Assembly (NCBI GenBank): GCA_025558075.1
Contig: JAHLKF010000002.1
Span: forward strand, 930,001-994,000
Origin: Gaertneriomyces semiglobifer
Taxonomy: Eukaryota; Chytridiomycota; Chytridiomycetes; Spizellomycetales; Spizellomycetaceae
Length of the DNA stretch: 64,000 nt
Reading direction: 5' to 3'
A model generated the notes under the pieces. The model was given only the letters and a program-made list of their open reading frames with translations, had not been told where the DNA came from and did not search any database. Positions within the stretch are counted from its first letter, which is position 1. Every line of letters begins with the position of its first letter. The position numbers were made by a program, and so were the translations under genes. Of this stretch, positions 45,292-55,954 are shown piece after piece.

Positions 45292-45646
45292 GATCTTGGT
45301 CGACTGTGCGTAGTCAGGCCCGATGGCAGTTATAGGTAGTGCTGGCATAGCCTGTTAAGTTTTGGCTCTCAAAGGAATAAGAAATACATATTCCAATACT
45401 CCATTTCTGTATCGCTATTGATTATGAACGATCTCTTAAGGAAATAATGACCTCGTGTTGAAGTTATTACCACATGTTAGAGCCGCTCCAGCAGGTGCCA
45501 ATGGGATGCGAAGTCTTAACAATTGCTCGTTCCAGCACCAATGTGCTAACATGCTCGAAATAAATAGTGCGGCATTTTCCCGGCGGTCACTATGGTTGGC
45601 TGCGCGGAAAAGCGGCAACCAACACCACTTGTATTTTGAGACTCTA
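45292..45646. other. convergent intergenic, metallothionein / RPB3
   Basis: About 355 bases between two converging stop codons, AT-rich, with no coding block. Presumed 3' UTRs and poly(A) sites. Confidence 0.5.
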
Positions 45647-46593
45647 CTAATAATAATTTCCGATGGGACCATTTTGTATAGGGAGGTTCGATAGATCAAG
45701 GTGGTCGTCCGAGCTCATCCGTAATGCTTCTTGCAGTGCCGCCAGTTTCGCTTCCAAAACATTCAACGCTCCAACAACAATCTCAGCAGGTTCCAATGCA
45801 CCGGTAGATTCCACAGTAAAGTAAAACTTCTCAGGCTTTGCCTTGTAATCAAACGCCTGTCCAGGCTTTGATTCCGATTCTTCATCAGCATATATACTTC
45901 TCGGCCATTCTGATTTGATATCTTCTTCATGCCAATATGTAGTATGCCGCAGCTTGTTATGCGGGTCGTACTCGAATGCAATGCCTGAGCATGGTGCCCA
46001 CTTCGCGTGCTCTTTTGCCATACCCTTCTTGGCAATGCAGCGCACCGACAGCTCCTGTCCTTGCTTCAGTTTCACCAGCAGAACTCCTCTATCGTCGTCC
46101 GATTCAAAATATGGCTTTATTGTGTTGTGACTGGATATTAAATCCCGGGAGTACACATCACGGGACAGATCATTTTGACACGATACGTTCAGGATAAGCT
46201 CGACAGAGCAATTTGGGCAGTACTGTGTGCAATTGCACTCTCGTGTATAGTTCATCCTTTTGGCATCCGCAGAAACGAGTGGTACCAGCCCTAGCCTATG
46301 TGCAAGAAACTCATCCGACAAAACCGTCTGCGAACGAACGATGCCAAACCAAGCATTAGGTGTTCTGATTCTAGTAGACCTACGATCGTAGGAAAGAGTC
46401 CCACCGTATTTGATTCAATCTCCACCAGATCAATAGCCATTGTCGGCACTTCAGCAAACATGACTCTTCGCAAAGCATTGGCCATAGCAAGCTCGGTATT
46501 CGACAGGACAAATGTGATCTTGTTCTTATCCACTTCTCGTATGGAAATCTGCGGGCCGGCAGTATCCGGAAACGCTATCCCGGCAGCGTCCAT
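45647..46593 (-). CDS. RPB3: RNA polymerase II subunit RPB3
   Basis: Alpha-like subunit that pairs with RPB11 in Pol II assembly. Two minus-strand exons, 46405..46593 and 45647..46327, give 289 residues. Blocks: ELAMANALRRVMFAEVPTMA, TVLSDEFLAHRLGLVPL, the zinc loop with CNCTQYCPNCSVEL, SRDLISS, GQELSVRCIAKKGMAKEHAK, FEYDPHNKLRHTTYW and KPEKFYFTVESTGAL. The zinc-binding Cys residues are present. The first ATG (46593) begins MDAAGIAF; the protein is slightly longer at the N terminus than in animals. The identity is separable from RPC40 by the AFEYDP and zinc-loop pattern. Confidence 0.96.
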
Positions 46594-47219
46594 TATGAAC
46601 TTCCACTTCGTTTCTTCAGCTCAACTGCTCGCTCTCACTGCTCCTGTCCTATCGCCGTGCTGATTCCTCTTCCCGTTGCCGTTCACAGGTGTGATGCATC
46701 TGTCGTGGTGAGGAATTGCTCGCTCGTCGTCGTTGAACAGGAGGGAATCTTTTGGATGAGGAGCTACGCGGTGTGACTCACTGGTGTTAGGGTTTGTGGT
46801 TCTACGCGATGCTGCTACTGCACTTGCAGGACCCTATGCTGCTGAAGCACGTCCGCTGCTCATTGCTCATCTACTCGCCATTTGGCTTCTTAAACGGGCC
46901 AATCCATCTGACATTGCAGATGCCACTGCCTCACAGTGTGCCCGCCTTGTCCATCGGCGTCCTTCAGAGGGTACAGGTAGCGTTCGCAGGATCAAATAAT
47001 TGGAAAATGCCATCGCAACGTGGATTGTCCTACTCTAAATATCTGATGCTCGGCACCAGTACGAGTCAACAAGCATATGCAATCCTCCCGTCCTACGTAA
47101 ATGTGTCCCTAACGGAATAGCAAAGAGCCGCGGATGAGATGCTTCGAAGTCTGAGCAAGCGTAAATGGAATCTGGTATTTCGGCTAACGACAGAGAGGCT
47201 GTTGTATCTAGTAAAGACA
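46594..47219. other. intergenic, RPB3 / NDUFS4
   Basis: About 626 bases. A plus-strand frame with Leu/His-rich content at about 46808-46975 and a minus-strand 61-residue frame at 47035-47217 overlap in part. Neither shows a family block. The minus frame begins inside the NDUFS4 3' end. I make no gene call. Confidence 0.4.
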
Positions 47220-48035
47220 TTATTTCGTCTTGATCATGCGCAGTTTTCCCGGGACGTACTGACAAATAAGTTGCAGCGTGAGCATCAACTGAGGCGCACT
47301 GTATCACGCTTCTTGCTCACCTTGAAATTGTCTGCATAGGTCTTTACTCTGAACTTGCTCTTCTTAGGCTCTTCAACCCAGTAATCGTAACCTTGACGTT
47401 CGGCGAAGAGGACGGCAGCATCCTTTGATGAGAAAGACATAGTGACACCCTGAACAGGGTCGTGACTGCACATAGCGTGAGATATCAATGGTGATACTGA
47501 CGGTGGCGCGACAGCGCTTACCTGGTGTTCCAACCCATTAGCGGGTTCTCCCATCGCTCCTGTACGTCAAAGTCCAGAGTCCAGTCTTGAGAGTTTGCGA
47601 CACCCTGTTGCATTGCCGAACGAGCACGTTTAAAGATGCGTACAGTTCTACGAGAAATTTCAGGGGGTACACCTAACGCCGAATCGACAGATTAGACTGA
47701 GTCTCTATCGATCAATTGCCTTTCAACCTTCATCGGCCATTTTGGTGTGCTCATCTCCAAAATTCTTGCTAACGTTGCTGGGCACGCGTTGAAGTCATCG
47801 GACACTCACCGCTAACAGCTTCGGCTTCAAAAACAGCTCTTCCTTTCGGCGATGGGATCACCAGTTTTTCGTGTTCTTTGTCTCCAGCAGGCTCCTGCAT
47901 CATGTCCTTGAGTTTCTCGGTCGAGATGTGGCGGGTAGCGCCCGGGGCGGCTACGACAGCGGCAGACCGCCGTGAGGCAAGAAGCGAGGCCGCCACTCGG
48001 CAGGATGTGCGGTTTGCTGTGCGAAGAAAGGACAT
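47220..48035 (-). CDS. NDUFS4: complex I subunit NDUFS4 (18/21 kDa)
   Basis: Accessory subunit of mitochondrial complex I near the N-module. Four minus-strand exons, 47810..48035, 47522..47672, 47321..47465, 47220..47258, give 186 residues. An Arg/Ser/Ala-rich presequence (FLRTANRTSCRVAASLLASR) leads to VPPEISRRTVRIFKRAR, QDWTLDFDVQERWENPLMGW, VTMSFSSKDAAVLFAERQGY and KTYADNFK. The last 39-base exon supplies YVPGKLRMIKTK, the conserved family end. An unspliced read-through of that final intron would give an unrelated tail, so the small exon matters. Confidence 0.94.
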
Positions 48036-48581
48036 CTTTTGCTGGTTCGTCGGATTGTCGTCGTCGACCTTGATGGCTTCAGATTCAGAATGTCGCATCG
48101 GCGACGACGGATGGCCTCCCAACGTGCACGTGATCTGAGCTTATATAATACATTACATAATATGCTGAACGTTACGACGGCAACGGTGAAAGTTTCACCA
48201 TATAAGAATAGATTGCGATATATTTCATAAGTACGCCCCAACACGTCGGAGGGCCTTTCCACAACTGCAAGCACTTACTTCCTTTACTTGCTCTACACTT
48301 CTGCCAGAACGGAGAACGCTCTGTCTTCGTCTAACCAGCACGGATACCTGGGCTTACACTCGTAAGAACCTCTACAACAACTTTGAAGCCTCGCGCACGC
48401 GCCTCTCCCTCTGGTTGAAAGCTTTCAACCGCACGTTTCTACCCTCCTGAGACCCACGTTTGCGTTTAACGCCGTCAAACAGAGAGCCTTTTTCATCGAA
48501 ATACAAACACGACGAATTACGAATACGTTGAATCAGTTGGCAGAAAGGCGAGGACAAACCATAGTGGCGGTGCATTGGCAA
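48036..48581. other. divergent intergenic, NDUFS4 / disordered protein gene
   Basis: About 546 bases between divergent starts. A minus-strand frame continues to 48274 and includes a hydrophobic run, but it overlaps NDUFS4 exon 1 in another frame and has no support. No repeats or RNA genes seen. Confidence 0.45.
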
Positions 48582-49601
48582 ATGGATAGTGGAGGTGTGA
48601 GGAGGTCCGCCAGGAAAGCTACCGATGCTAAGCATAATCCTCCTGACCTCACGTCACCGGATCATGCAACCCCAAGGAAGCGTAAGAGAACCAATGAACG
48701 GCTAAGAAAGGATACAGAAGTGCCGGCGGAGTCGTCGGCGTCATTTTCGCTTCCGGATACCGAAGGTGCTTCTGGCCCAAGTGCCCTTCCGGCTCGTCCG
48801 GAGAATGTGGAACACTCGTTGGAGACGTCTGGAGACAATCCCTTACCAGCCACACCATCTTCGACGACTTTGGAAACTTTCATGGGGAATCTCTCGGCGT
48901 CCCTTCCGCAACCAGCGTCCCCATCGTTAGACTCATCACTCTCCCAGAGCCCACAGTTCATTACCCCGCCTGCCATTAGCTTTGTAAACCCTGTCACCAA
49001 TGCACCCAACGACTCATCCAGCACGCTCGTAAAGTTATTGCAGCCTCTCACAGAACCACCGCTAGTACCCCACATTCGCGCTCGACGTGCACCAACGACG
49101 TACAGAAGAAGAAAGCCACAAGTCAACTACCCCACCGCGAAGCCTCCATACTTGCTTGACCGACCGCCACCGGCATCAGCCTATCGCGTTCCTGGATTTC
49201 CGGCATTCCTGCAGCAGGTCACACCCCGCAACCAGGTTATTGCCGGAGAAGCCCATCGAAATCCCGTCTCAGCGCGTTTTGTTGACCGAAGATGGTGGAC
49301 CGGTGGTTCAACTGGTTCAGGGGAGGGTGATTTAGCCGCTGACGCTGCGGTTGAGGAACAGCTTAACAATATGGCGGGAGACTCGACAGGGTCGCCACCA
49401 CAAGAGCATGTAAACTGGCAGGCTGCTGCAGTTGCCGCCGCTCACGTGGCCGAGCTCAATCAAGAGCTTACGTACTCTAACCAATCGCAGTCGCTCATGT
49501 ACTCTGCCGCTGCTGGGCGACAAGACCCACAAGGTCCAACCCCGAAAGAAGGTGATTTGCTTGGCATGCTGTTGATGGCAGCGAGTGGCACCGACCGATA
49601 G
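48582..49601 (+). CDS. unrecognised disordered Ser/Pro/Ala-rich protein
   Basis: One open exon of 339 residues from the ATG at 48582; the frame stays open 18 codons further upstream without an ATG. I do not recognise it. It starts basic (GGVRRSARKATDAKH, then TPRKRKRTNERLRK, nuclear-localisation-like), followed by a long Ser/Pro/Thr-rich stretch. A more ordered centre has LVPHIRARRAPTTYRRRKP, YLLDRPPPASAYRVPGFP and SARFVDRRWW. The tail is Ala/Gln-rich with EHVNWQAAAVAAAHVAEL and ends DLLGMLLMAASG. Coding status is supported by length and by opposite-strand frames that are clearly shorter, but not by homology. A nuclear, perhaps transcription-related role is only a guess. Confidence 0.6.
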   Translation: MDSGGVRRSARKATDAKHNPPDLTSPDHATPRKRKRTNERLRKDTEVPAESSASFSLPDTEGASGPSALPARPENVEHSLETSGDNPLPATPSSTTLETFMGNLSASLPQPASPSLDSSLSQSPQFITPPAISFVNPVTNAPNDSSSTLVKLLQPLTEPPLVPHIRARRAPTTYRRRKPQVNYPTAKPPYLLDRPPPASAYRVPGFPAFLQQVTPRNQVIAGEAHRNPVSARFVDRRWWTGGSTGSGEGDLAADAAVEEQLNNMAGDSTGSPPQEHVNWQAAAVAAAHVAELNQELTYSNQSQSLMYSAAAGRQDPQGPTPKEGDLLGMLLMAASGTDR

Positions 49602-49738
49602 CAGTCTGCGTGGAGGTATACTTCAATAAACAAGTTGTTTTTGACTGTTGACATTGACTACATAATGTGTATATATCACAACAATTTTGCGTCAGAAATA
49701 TATAAAACCAATGCGCTACGCCGTCCGCTAATGTTTCT

Positions 49739-51324
49739 CTAAAGAGCCAGAAGGCTTTCCTTCGAACTCTTGTACCAATTGAACCGTTCCAAAGCATATC
49801 CAACAAAATCAAAATCGATCTCACTTTGTTCGGCTTGCATGACTCCCCAGAGACCCCACAACAGGTTTGAGCACAATGTAAACTTGTTGACCTCCTTATA
49901 TATGGACTCCAGTTCTTCTTCGCGGTTGGCCGTGGTGTTAGGCTCTGCCGCCACCTGTGCATCTAGATACGCCGATAGAAAGTTGATCTGCTCCTCTTTC
50001 GAAGGGTACCTAGCCGGGTTCATGAGATGCGGCGTGTCGCAATGGTAATCGGCCGCCCATTCGCAAAAGTGATTTGCGATATCATATCCACGGTAGTTGA
50101 TACCAGAATACTCATAGTCCACTATGACTATGGTACCGTCTTTCTCCTTTCGCAGAACGTTGCCGTATTGAAGGTCATTGTGAGAGAAAACAATTGGTGA
50201 GTTCAGTGATTTGAGGGTTTTCCCCAGAACTTCAATTTCTTTCGCCATGCTTGATAAGTCGACGGCTGCGACAATGCGAGCATAGTGCTCCGGGCGCTTT
50301 TCACGCATATTCTCTAACGCGTTGCTTGCAATGCGGTGCCATGAACGAAGCTTTCTCCATAACTCCGGCTTGCCTTTTTGTTCAGGTGGCGACGAATTAA
50401 CAAGTATATGTAATTGATATAAGGCACTAGCAATCTTTCTGGAAGTTTCCGGGTCTCGGATTTCTTCTTTTGTCAATGTCACGCTGTCCACTGAGGGATG
50501 GTGGTGAGGAACGTCGTGCACGTCGCATCAATCATAAAATAAGGGGAATGATTCACTTACAGTACTGCTCAAAGCGACCATTCGAAAATGCACCCAATAA
50601 CGTCGGCGCAACACCGCTTTGGCTCATCTGGCATAGCCAGAACATTTCTCTGTCACGTTTGATGAACTGCTCGACGCCGGTTCCGTACACTCGAAGCAGG
50701 ATCTTCGGTGCGCGAGCCGAGGGAGTAGACTCGTCAGCCGGTCCGGACACGGAGAAGACACAGTTTGTCATTGCTCCACTGATTCGTTCAACTTTGACCT
50801 CAGCAGGGTCCTTGATGTGAGACCATCTTTGCGGCCGAAGCTCAGTCAAGACGGACAGGACTCGTTCTTGCAGCTGAGGTCCAGAAGTGCCTAGCTTCCT
50901 ACATGAATGAAGAAGGGACAATGAGTATCGATGATTTTAGAACAAACTCATGCCACGCCACATACACCAAATCAATTGTAGCCTCGGATGTGGGGATGCC
51001 ATGCTCGTGGAGCAGCGCAGTGAGCTTCTCCTTTCTGTCCTCAGCAGTCTCAATTGAGCTCATAGAAGCAGCTTCCGCGTCGCCTGGACCAGCGGGTTCA
51101 GCGGCCACAGCGGCACTCTCCCATAAAGACTCTGCGGCTTTGCCATTGTCTCCATCGGTAACCGGCTTCAGAGAATCAGCGTTATCTGCGCCATCTTTGA
51201 CGACAGCAGCCGGACCCTCGCGAGGGCTCTCTACGCTAGTGCTCTTCGTCCTGAAACTTCCAAGCATTGATCGAAGTAAGCCAGTAAATCGACCGGGCTT
51301 TAGGAACGAGCCAGAGGTGGCCAT
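49739..51324 (-). CDS. choline/ethanolamine kinase
   Basis: First enzyme of the Kennedy pathway, phosphorylating choline or ethanolamine in the cytosol. Three minus-strand exons, 50944..51324, 50561..50894, 49739..50490, give 488 residues. The kinase part has ISGAMTNCVFSV, PKILLRVYGTGVEQFIKRDRE, FEQYLDSVTLTKEEIRDPET, the Brenner motif SHNDLQYGNVLR, IVDYEYSGINYRGYDIANHF and PSKEEQINFLSAYL. An N-terminal extension of about 115 residues is Ser/Ala/Glu-rich and not part of the fold. The first intron (50895..50943, 49 bases) is my best phase-0 solution but has alternatives. Choline versus ethanolamine preference cannot be told from sequence by eye. Confidence 0.92.
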
Positions 51325-51542
51325 GAGTGATGATATGCAGTATATGTATTCGGCGGGGGCCCCTCTTGATTTCCTTGAACCCGCAATGAGGTCCGCAATG
51401 TCTACGCCGCTGGAGGCTTCCGTCTTCCCGTGAAAGTAAAACAGGACGTAATAATAAAGTTGAGCATGTAACGCGGCAGGAGGTTTCCCTTTCATTTTTT
51501 GACGAAACGTCAAAGGGAAAACAGGGACGTCAGCTGGCCTGG

Positions 51543-53475
51543 ATGCTTGCCATGAACACCGGCAGCGATGAATGGACGCTTCACTCGTCGGGGCAATACT
51601 ACATCTCCAAGTCGTCGCCGTGGTGCTACTCGGATGCATTGGGGTACTTCTACTACGATACATGGGGTCGGGTCGTGAGGCAAGGTGAAGAACCTCAAGC
51701 CAGTGACCCAGGTGCTGTAGGTGGACATGAAGCACATGGGTCCATGCATGGACATGCGAATCACCATTCGTCTTATTCTGCCAGTCGTGGTCGTGGTGCG
51801 CACTATGCTGGCTCGCACACGCCCCGTAAACGACAATCGTACGAAGATGGCGAGATACCGTCTCGGCATTCAAAAGATTACATTGAGCCACCAGCTAGTA
51901 CAGATGTGGAAATGAAACTGGTGGTGCGGACATCTAAACTGCTACAGCCTGGATCGGTGGTGTTGGTGGATAAAGAGGGTTTAGTTGTTGGGAGGGATCG
52001 CGGGTTTGAAAGACGGTTGGTGTTGAATGAGATGGATGTGAGTCGATATCATTGTAGAATATGGGTGGAGAGGGAAGTGGAAGAGATTGGTGATATAACA
52101 GAAACTCATGATGGAGAGAAGAGCGGTGAAAAAGAGGCGAATGCAGAAGTTGATACTAGTTGCAGAATGCCGAACAGCAGCGAGGAACCATGTAGCAAGG
52201 AACCTCTGAAATCGGAAGGCGGTAATGGGTTGGAAAACGGTGTGAAGAAAGAGCCACGAAGCCAAGATGAAGTCTCCACTGAGAAGAATGGTGACACTGC
52301 GGTTGGCAAGGCCGACTTTGATTATACCAACGTTTTGGAGCGTGCCAAAGCGATTGCTGCCCGACTGAAGGCACATATGGAAGACATGGAGATAAAGAAA
52401 GAGATAAAGAAAGGTACGGTTCCGTAGAAGGATACGTGCCTGAGTTGAAAATAGTACTAAGCTTTTCGACTCAGAAGAGGGCCCTGTCTTACAACAGCCA
52501 ATTCCAGAGGCGAGTACGGGAGACAAGCGGGCACGCTCAGAATCACCGAAACCCCAACAGCGACCCAAACGTACAAGACGACAGTATGTCGATCATTTTT
52601 ACATTACTGATTGTGGATCTCAACATGGGACGTTCATTAACGAGGCGCGCATATCTGAATCCAAGGTGATTTTGCTGGAAGTTAACTGATAGAAGCAGGA
52701 GTTGCCGCTAACTTTGTGGATGTAGATGAGCTCAAAGCCCTGTCGGTTGAAGCACTCGGATGCCCTGCAGATCGGCACGACGACGTTTACCATCCACATT
52801 CATTCCAATTGGCCATGCGACGAGTGCCGTATAACGTCAACCAACTTGATCAACACCGACCCACGGGCAGCGCCGAGTGAAACTAAGTCTGAGCCAGTAC
52901 CGGCAACGACCGGACAGCCGAAGGGCAAGGCATCGTTGGAAAAGAGTCGAATAGAGGTGCTGAGGCAGCTAAAGAGGGAGGTTCTAGGATCGTCTGCGGA
53001 CGATGAGGATAAGAGCTCCAACTCCGAAAAGCCGAAACCCAAAAAACGCAAGAAAGAAAAACCGAAGTATGTGGATCGAGCTGCACTGAGACGGCAGATG
53101 CATGGCATCGATGTTATGCGAGACGATGTTCCAGGCGATGGATCTGGATTTGATGCTTCTGAAACCGTTAACGGGTATGTCAACAGTGACAACCAAGCTA
53201 CGGAAAGTCCCGTCGCGCCGGATTTAGCTACTCCGTTACCTACGTCAAATATCGGGTCAAAGCTGTTGTCCAAGATGGGATGGAAGGCAGGGGAAGGGCT
53301 TGGAGCCAGTGGAAGCGGTCGCGTAGATCCTATTGCTGTGGGGATGTGGCAAGGGCGCCAAGGCCTAGGCGCCGAAGAAAGACAGGGAGAGGCGGCGAAT
53401 GTTAGCGGGCGGAAGGAGACATTGAAGGAGGCGACGCTCAGGCGAGCACGGGAGAGGTTTATGGATATGATGTGA
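51543..53475 (+). CDS. AGGF1-like protein: OCRE-type aromatic region, FHA and G-patch
   Basis: Resembles AGGF1/VG5Q, an FHA and G-patch protein related to RNA processing factors. Three exons, 51543..52413, 52475..52665, 52726..53475, give 603 residues. The N terminus has an aromatic OCRE-like unit (SGQYYISKSSPWCYSDALGY). The FHA domain starts at VVLVDKEGLVVGRDRGF and RYHCRIWVE. A long acidic loop interrupts it, and it then resumes with DCGSQHGTFINEARISES and SKPCRLKHSDALQIGTTTF. The C-terminal G-patch reads SKLLSKMGWKAGEGLGASGS and continues to RQGLGAE. The FHA core Gly-Arg, Ser/His and Asn positions are present. It diverges from choline kinase by about 218 bases. Confidence 0.87.
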
Positions 53476-53518
53476 TTCGTTTATACGATTAATACCAATG
53501 GAAGTAGATGTGTGCACG

Positions 53519-53792
53519 TTATTTGAGTACATCCTTGCAAACGGCAGTTTGACACCGCAGATCTTGCACCTCATCGAAATTGTCGTAAGCGCCATCTTGC
53601 CCGTATTTCGTGATGCGTGGACTAGCGACTGAACCATCGTATCTGAACGCATCCAATTGAACATTGGAAAACCCATCGTCCAAACCAGATCGCTCTCTTA
53701 CACTTCCTTCCTAATGCGTTCACTGAATCGGATGAACTTACGATGAATTGCCGTGCTGCAAACTGGTTCCTCGTCCTATCAGAGGATCTCAT
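53519..53792 (-). CDS. small unrecognised protein (candidate)
   Basis: A minus-strand frame of 64 codons, 53519..53710, has unbiased, coding-like composition (GFSNVQLDAFRYDGSVASP and TKYGQDGAYDNFDEVQDL) and ends with two Cys and VCKDVLK. A 17-codon exon at 53742..53792 starts with ATG and ends at a good gtaagt donor in phase 0. That would need a 31-base intron, which is shorter than any other in the window. I do not recognise the protein. An alternative is a longer first exon elsewhere, or non-coding sequence. Confidence 0.35.
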
Positions 53793-54019
53793 GTATTTGC
53801 AGTTATAATGCGACAACGCGTGAGGTCGCCCTTAAAAAAGTTCCCACTCTTTAACATTTCGAAAATTCTTGGAGCCAGTCACCGTTAGCTAATGTAAAGC
53901 GGAGTAGGTTGGAGGATATTTGAAGGATTGGTTGAATTGGCATGCAAATGCAGCAGTACTAACGTCGACTTTAAGGTAGAAATTTACTGAAAAGCATTGC
54001 TTGACATCGTTCAGAGACA
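53793..54019. other. RAE1 upstream region
   Basis: About 227 bases upstream of the RAE1 ATG with short A/T runs. If the small minus-strand gene is real, this is a shared divergent promoter. Confidence 0.4.
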
Positions 54020-55444
54020 ATGAGTGCCTTTGGTGGAGGCTTTTTCGCTGCTGCTACACAGAGACCGGAGGCAAAAGATATAGAGGTATGTTGTTTGCAA
54101 CCAAGTGGTATGGAGTTCTCCAACTTCCTTTGAAGTGAACCCCTTCCGCTGCCACAGCACTCGCTCGCCAATACCCAGATCTGACCGGAGGATCCACAAT
54201 AGATCCCTCAACCACCATCGGATTCGGTTTCTGCAATCTCGTGGTCGCCAAAAGCAAATTTGATAGCTGCCGCAGCGTGGGATAATCAAACCAGAGTATG
54301 GGAAGTTCAACCAAACGGGACGGCTATTCCACGGGCAGCGATACAGCATGAAGCCCCAGCACTTTGTGTGCATTGGTCTCCAGTAAGTTCTGAAGACCCG
54401 GTTATCCCTCGAAACATGCTGGAACTGAACTTTTATGCGTTGTAGGACGGTACGAAGGTGGTGTCCGGAGGATGTGACAACCAAGCTCGGATGCTAGATA
54501 TAACAACGGGGCAGCAGGCGACAGTGGGAGCACATGATGGTCCGATAAAGGCATTGAGATTTGTGGAAACAATGGGACAAACGGTTCTGGTAACCGGAAG
54601 CTGGGACAAAACATTGAAGGTACTACGGATGCCGTGTTTCCGTCTTCGGTTGTGGACACGTACTTACATGGGGCGGAATGATGCTCATTGAAGTTCTGGG
54701 ATCTCCGACAACAACAACCAATTCATACGTATAACCTTGGCGAGCGTTGCTATGCCATGGATTCAGCTATGAACTTGCTAGTCGTAGGGACTGCTGAGCG
54801 CAAGATTCATATATTCAACCTGCAGAACCCCGCAACACCCTATAAGGTTGGCTTTTCCAGATTTGTAGGCTTCGTTCTGAATTCATCCTTTTTCTCACAC
54901 TGCTGTTCGCAGGTGATGGATTCCCCACTGAAGTTCCAGATTAGTGTGATTACCTGTTTTCCGAATGCCGATGGATTTTGCATCGGATCTATCGAGGGGC
55001 GATGTCAAATTCAGTTTCTTGATGAGAAGCGGGCGTAAGTCGTCAGATAGTGCTAGAAGTGTGATGCCGGTGACGCTGATGTCTGTCCCTTACAGTGGCA
55101 GCTCGTTTTCGTTCAAGTGCCACCGCGTGGACAAAGACGTTTATGCGGTGAACGCCATCTCCTTCCATCCGATTTATGGCACTTTTGCAACGGCAGGCTC
55201 AGATGGAACTTACCACTTTTGGGACAAGGATTCCAAACAACGGCTGAAGGGCTTTAGCTCAGTTGGGATGCCGATAACTGCTGCCGGTTTCAATGGCGAT
55301 GGGAGTATATACGCATATGCATTGGGCTATGATTGGGGCAAGGGTCATATGGAACATAAACCTGGGAACAAGGTGGCGATTATGCTGCACAGTTGCCGGC
55401 CAGAAGACATCAAACCGAAGCCGCCGGTAATGAAAAAGAGATAG
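54020..55444 (+). CDS. RAE1: mRNA export factor RAE1/Gle2 (WD40)
   Basis: Nuclear pore-associated beta propeller that binds the GLEBS motif of NUP98 and serves mRNA export and spindle assembly. Six exons, 54020..54085, 54203..54382, 54446..54619, 54694..54846, 54913..55034, 55096..55444, give 347 residues. Blocks: KDIEIPQPPSDSVSAISWSP, AAWDNQTRVWEV, GGCDNQARMLD, VTGSWDKTLKFWDLR, LGERCYAMD, CIGSIEGRCQI, FSFKCHR, VNAISFHPIYGTFATAGSDG and YDWGKGHM. The SIEGR and FKCHR motifs separate Rae1 from its paralogue Bub3. The first intron is 117 bases, longer than most here. Confidence 0.96.
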
Positions 55445-55954
55445 AGCTTGACTGAGTAATGAAAATGAGAAGTGGAATCGGTGGCTCCTCAAACCCTACG
55501 ACTGCGAATCGGACATTTGTCCGGGTAAGTCAAACTATACCTTGGGGCATAGGATGGATACGATGCCCGTCGTAATATCCCAACTCTGTTGCAAGCGTCG
55601 ACACCTTTACAATCACCTGTGTAGTATAACAATTCACTGCATCGCTCACGGCCCTTTCCTAATGCGCAGGAGACAGGCGTACCATTCGGTACCAATTCCT
55701 GCTACAGTCAACCATGCAACCAGGTTGTCGTCCTCGATAGTTTCTTCAGATAAGAGTCTCTCGTTAAAGTATGATAACGACGAGATCGAGCATCTCGCTG
55801 CTTCGGCAATCGCCCACTGATCGGCAGCTGCTGTTATGCCGAGGTGAGATGGATCCCGTCGCGTGCCATTTATTACACACAGCTTTGGCCAAAATTCTAC
55901 TTGCCAACATCAACTTGAACTGGACCTAATTCGAATTGATTTGGACCGAGTCGC
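55445..55954. other. intergenic, RAE1 / PEX10
   Basis: About 510 bases. A plus-strand frame at 55542-55820 ends in an acidic, coding-like tail (KYDNDEIEHLAASAIAH) but has no recognisable start or family. No other element seen. Confidence 0.4.

Noticed and set aside
46784..47120. Two overlapping plus-strand frames rich in Leu, Ala and His
   Set aside because: No family block, and one overlaps minus-strand NDUFS4 3' sequence; not enough to call a gene.
47951..48274. Minus-strand frame with a hydrophobic run upstream of NDUFS4
   Set aside because: It overlaps NDUFS4 exon 1 out of frame and has no homology.
55542..55820. A 92-codon plus-strand frame before PEX10
   Set aside because: No recognised family and no independent support; kept only as a remark on the intergenic stretch.
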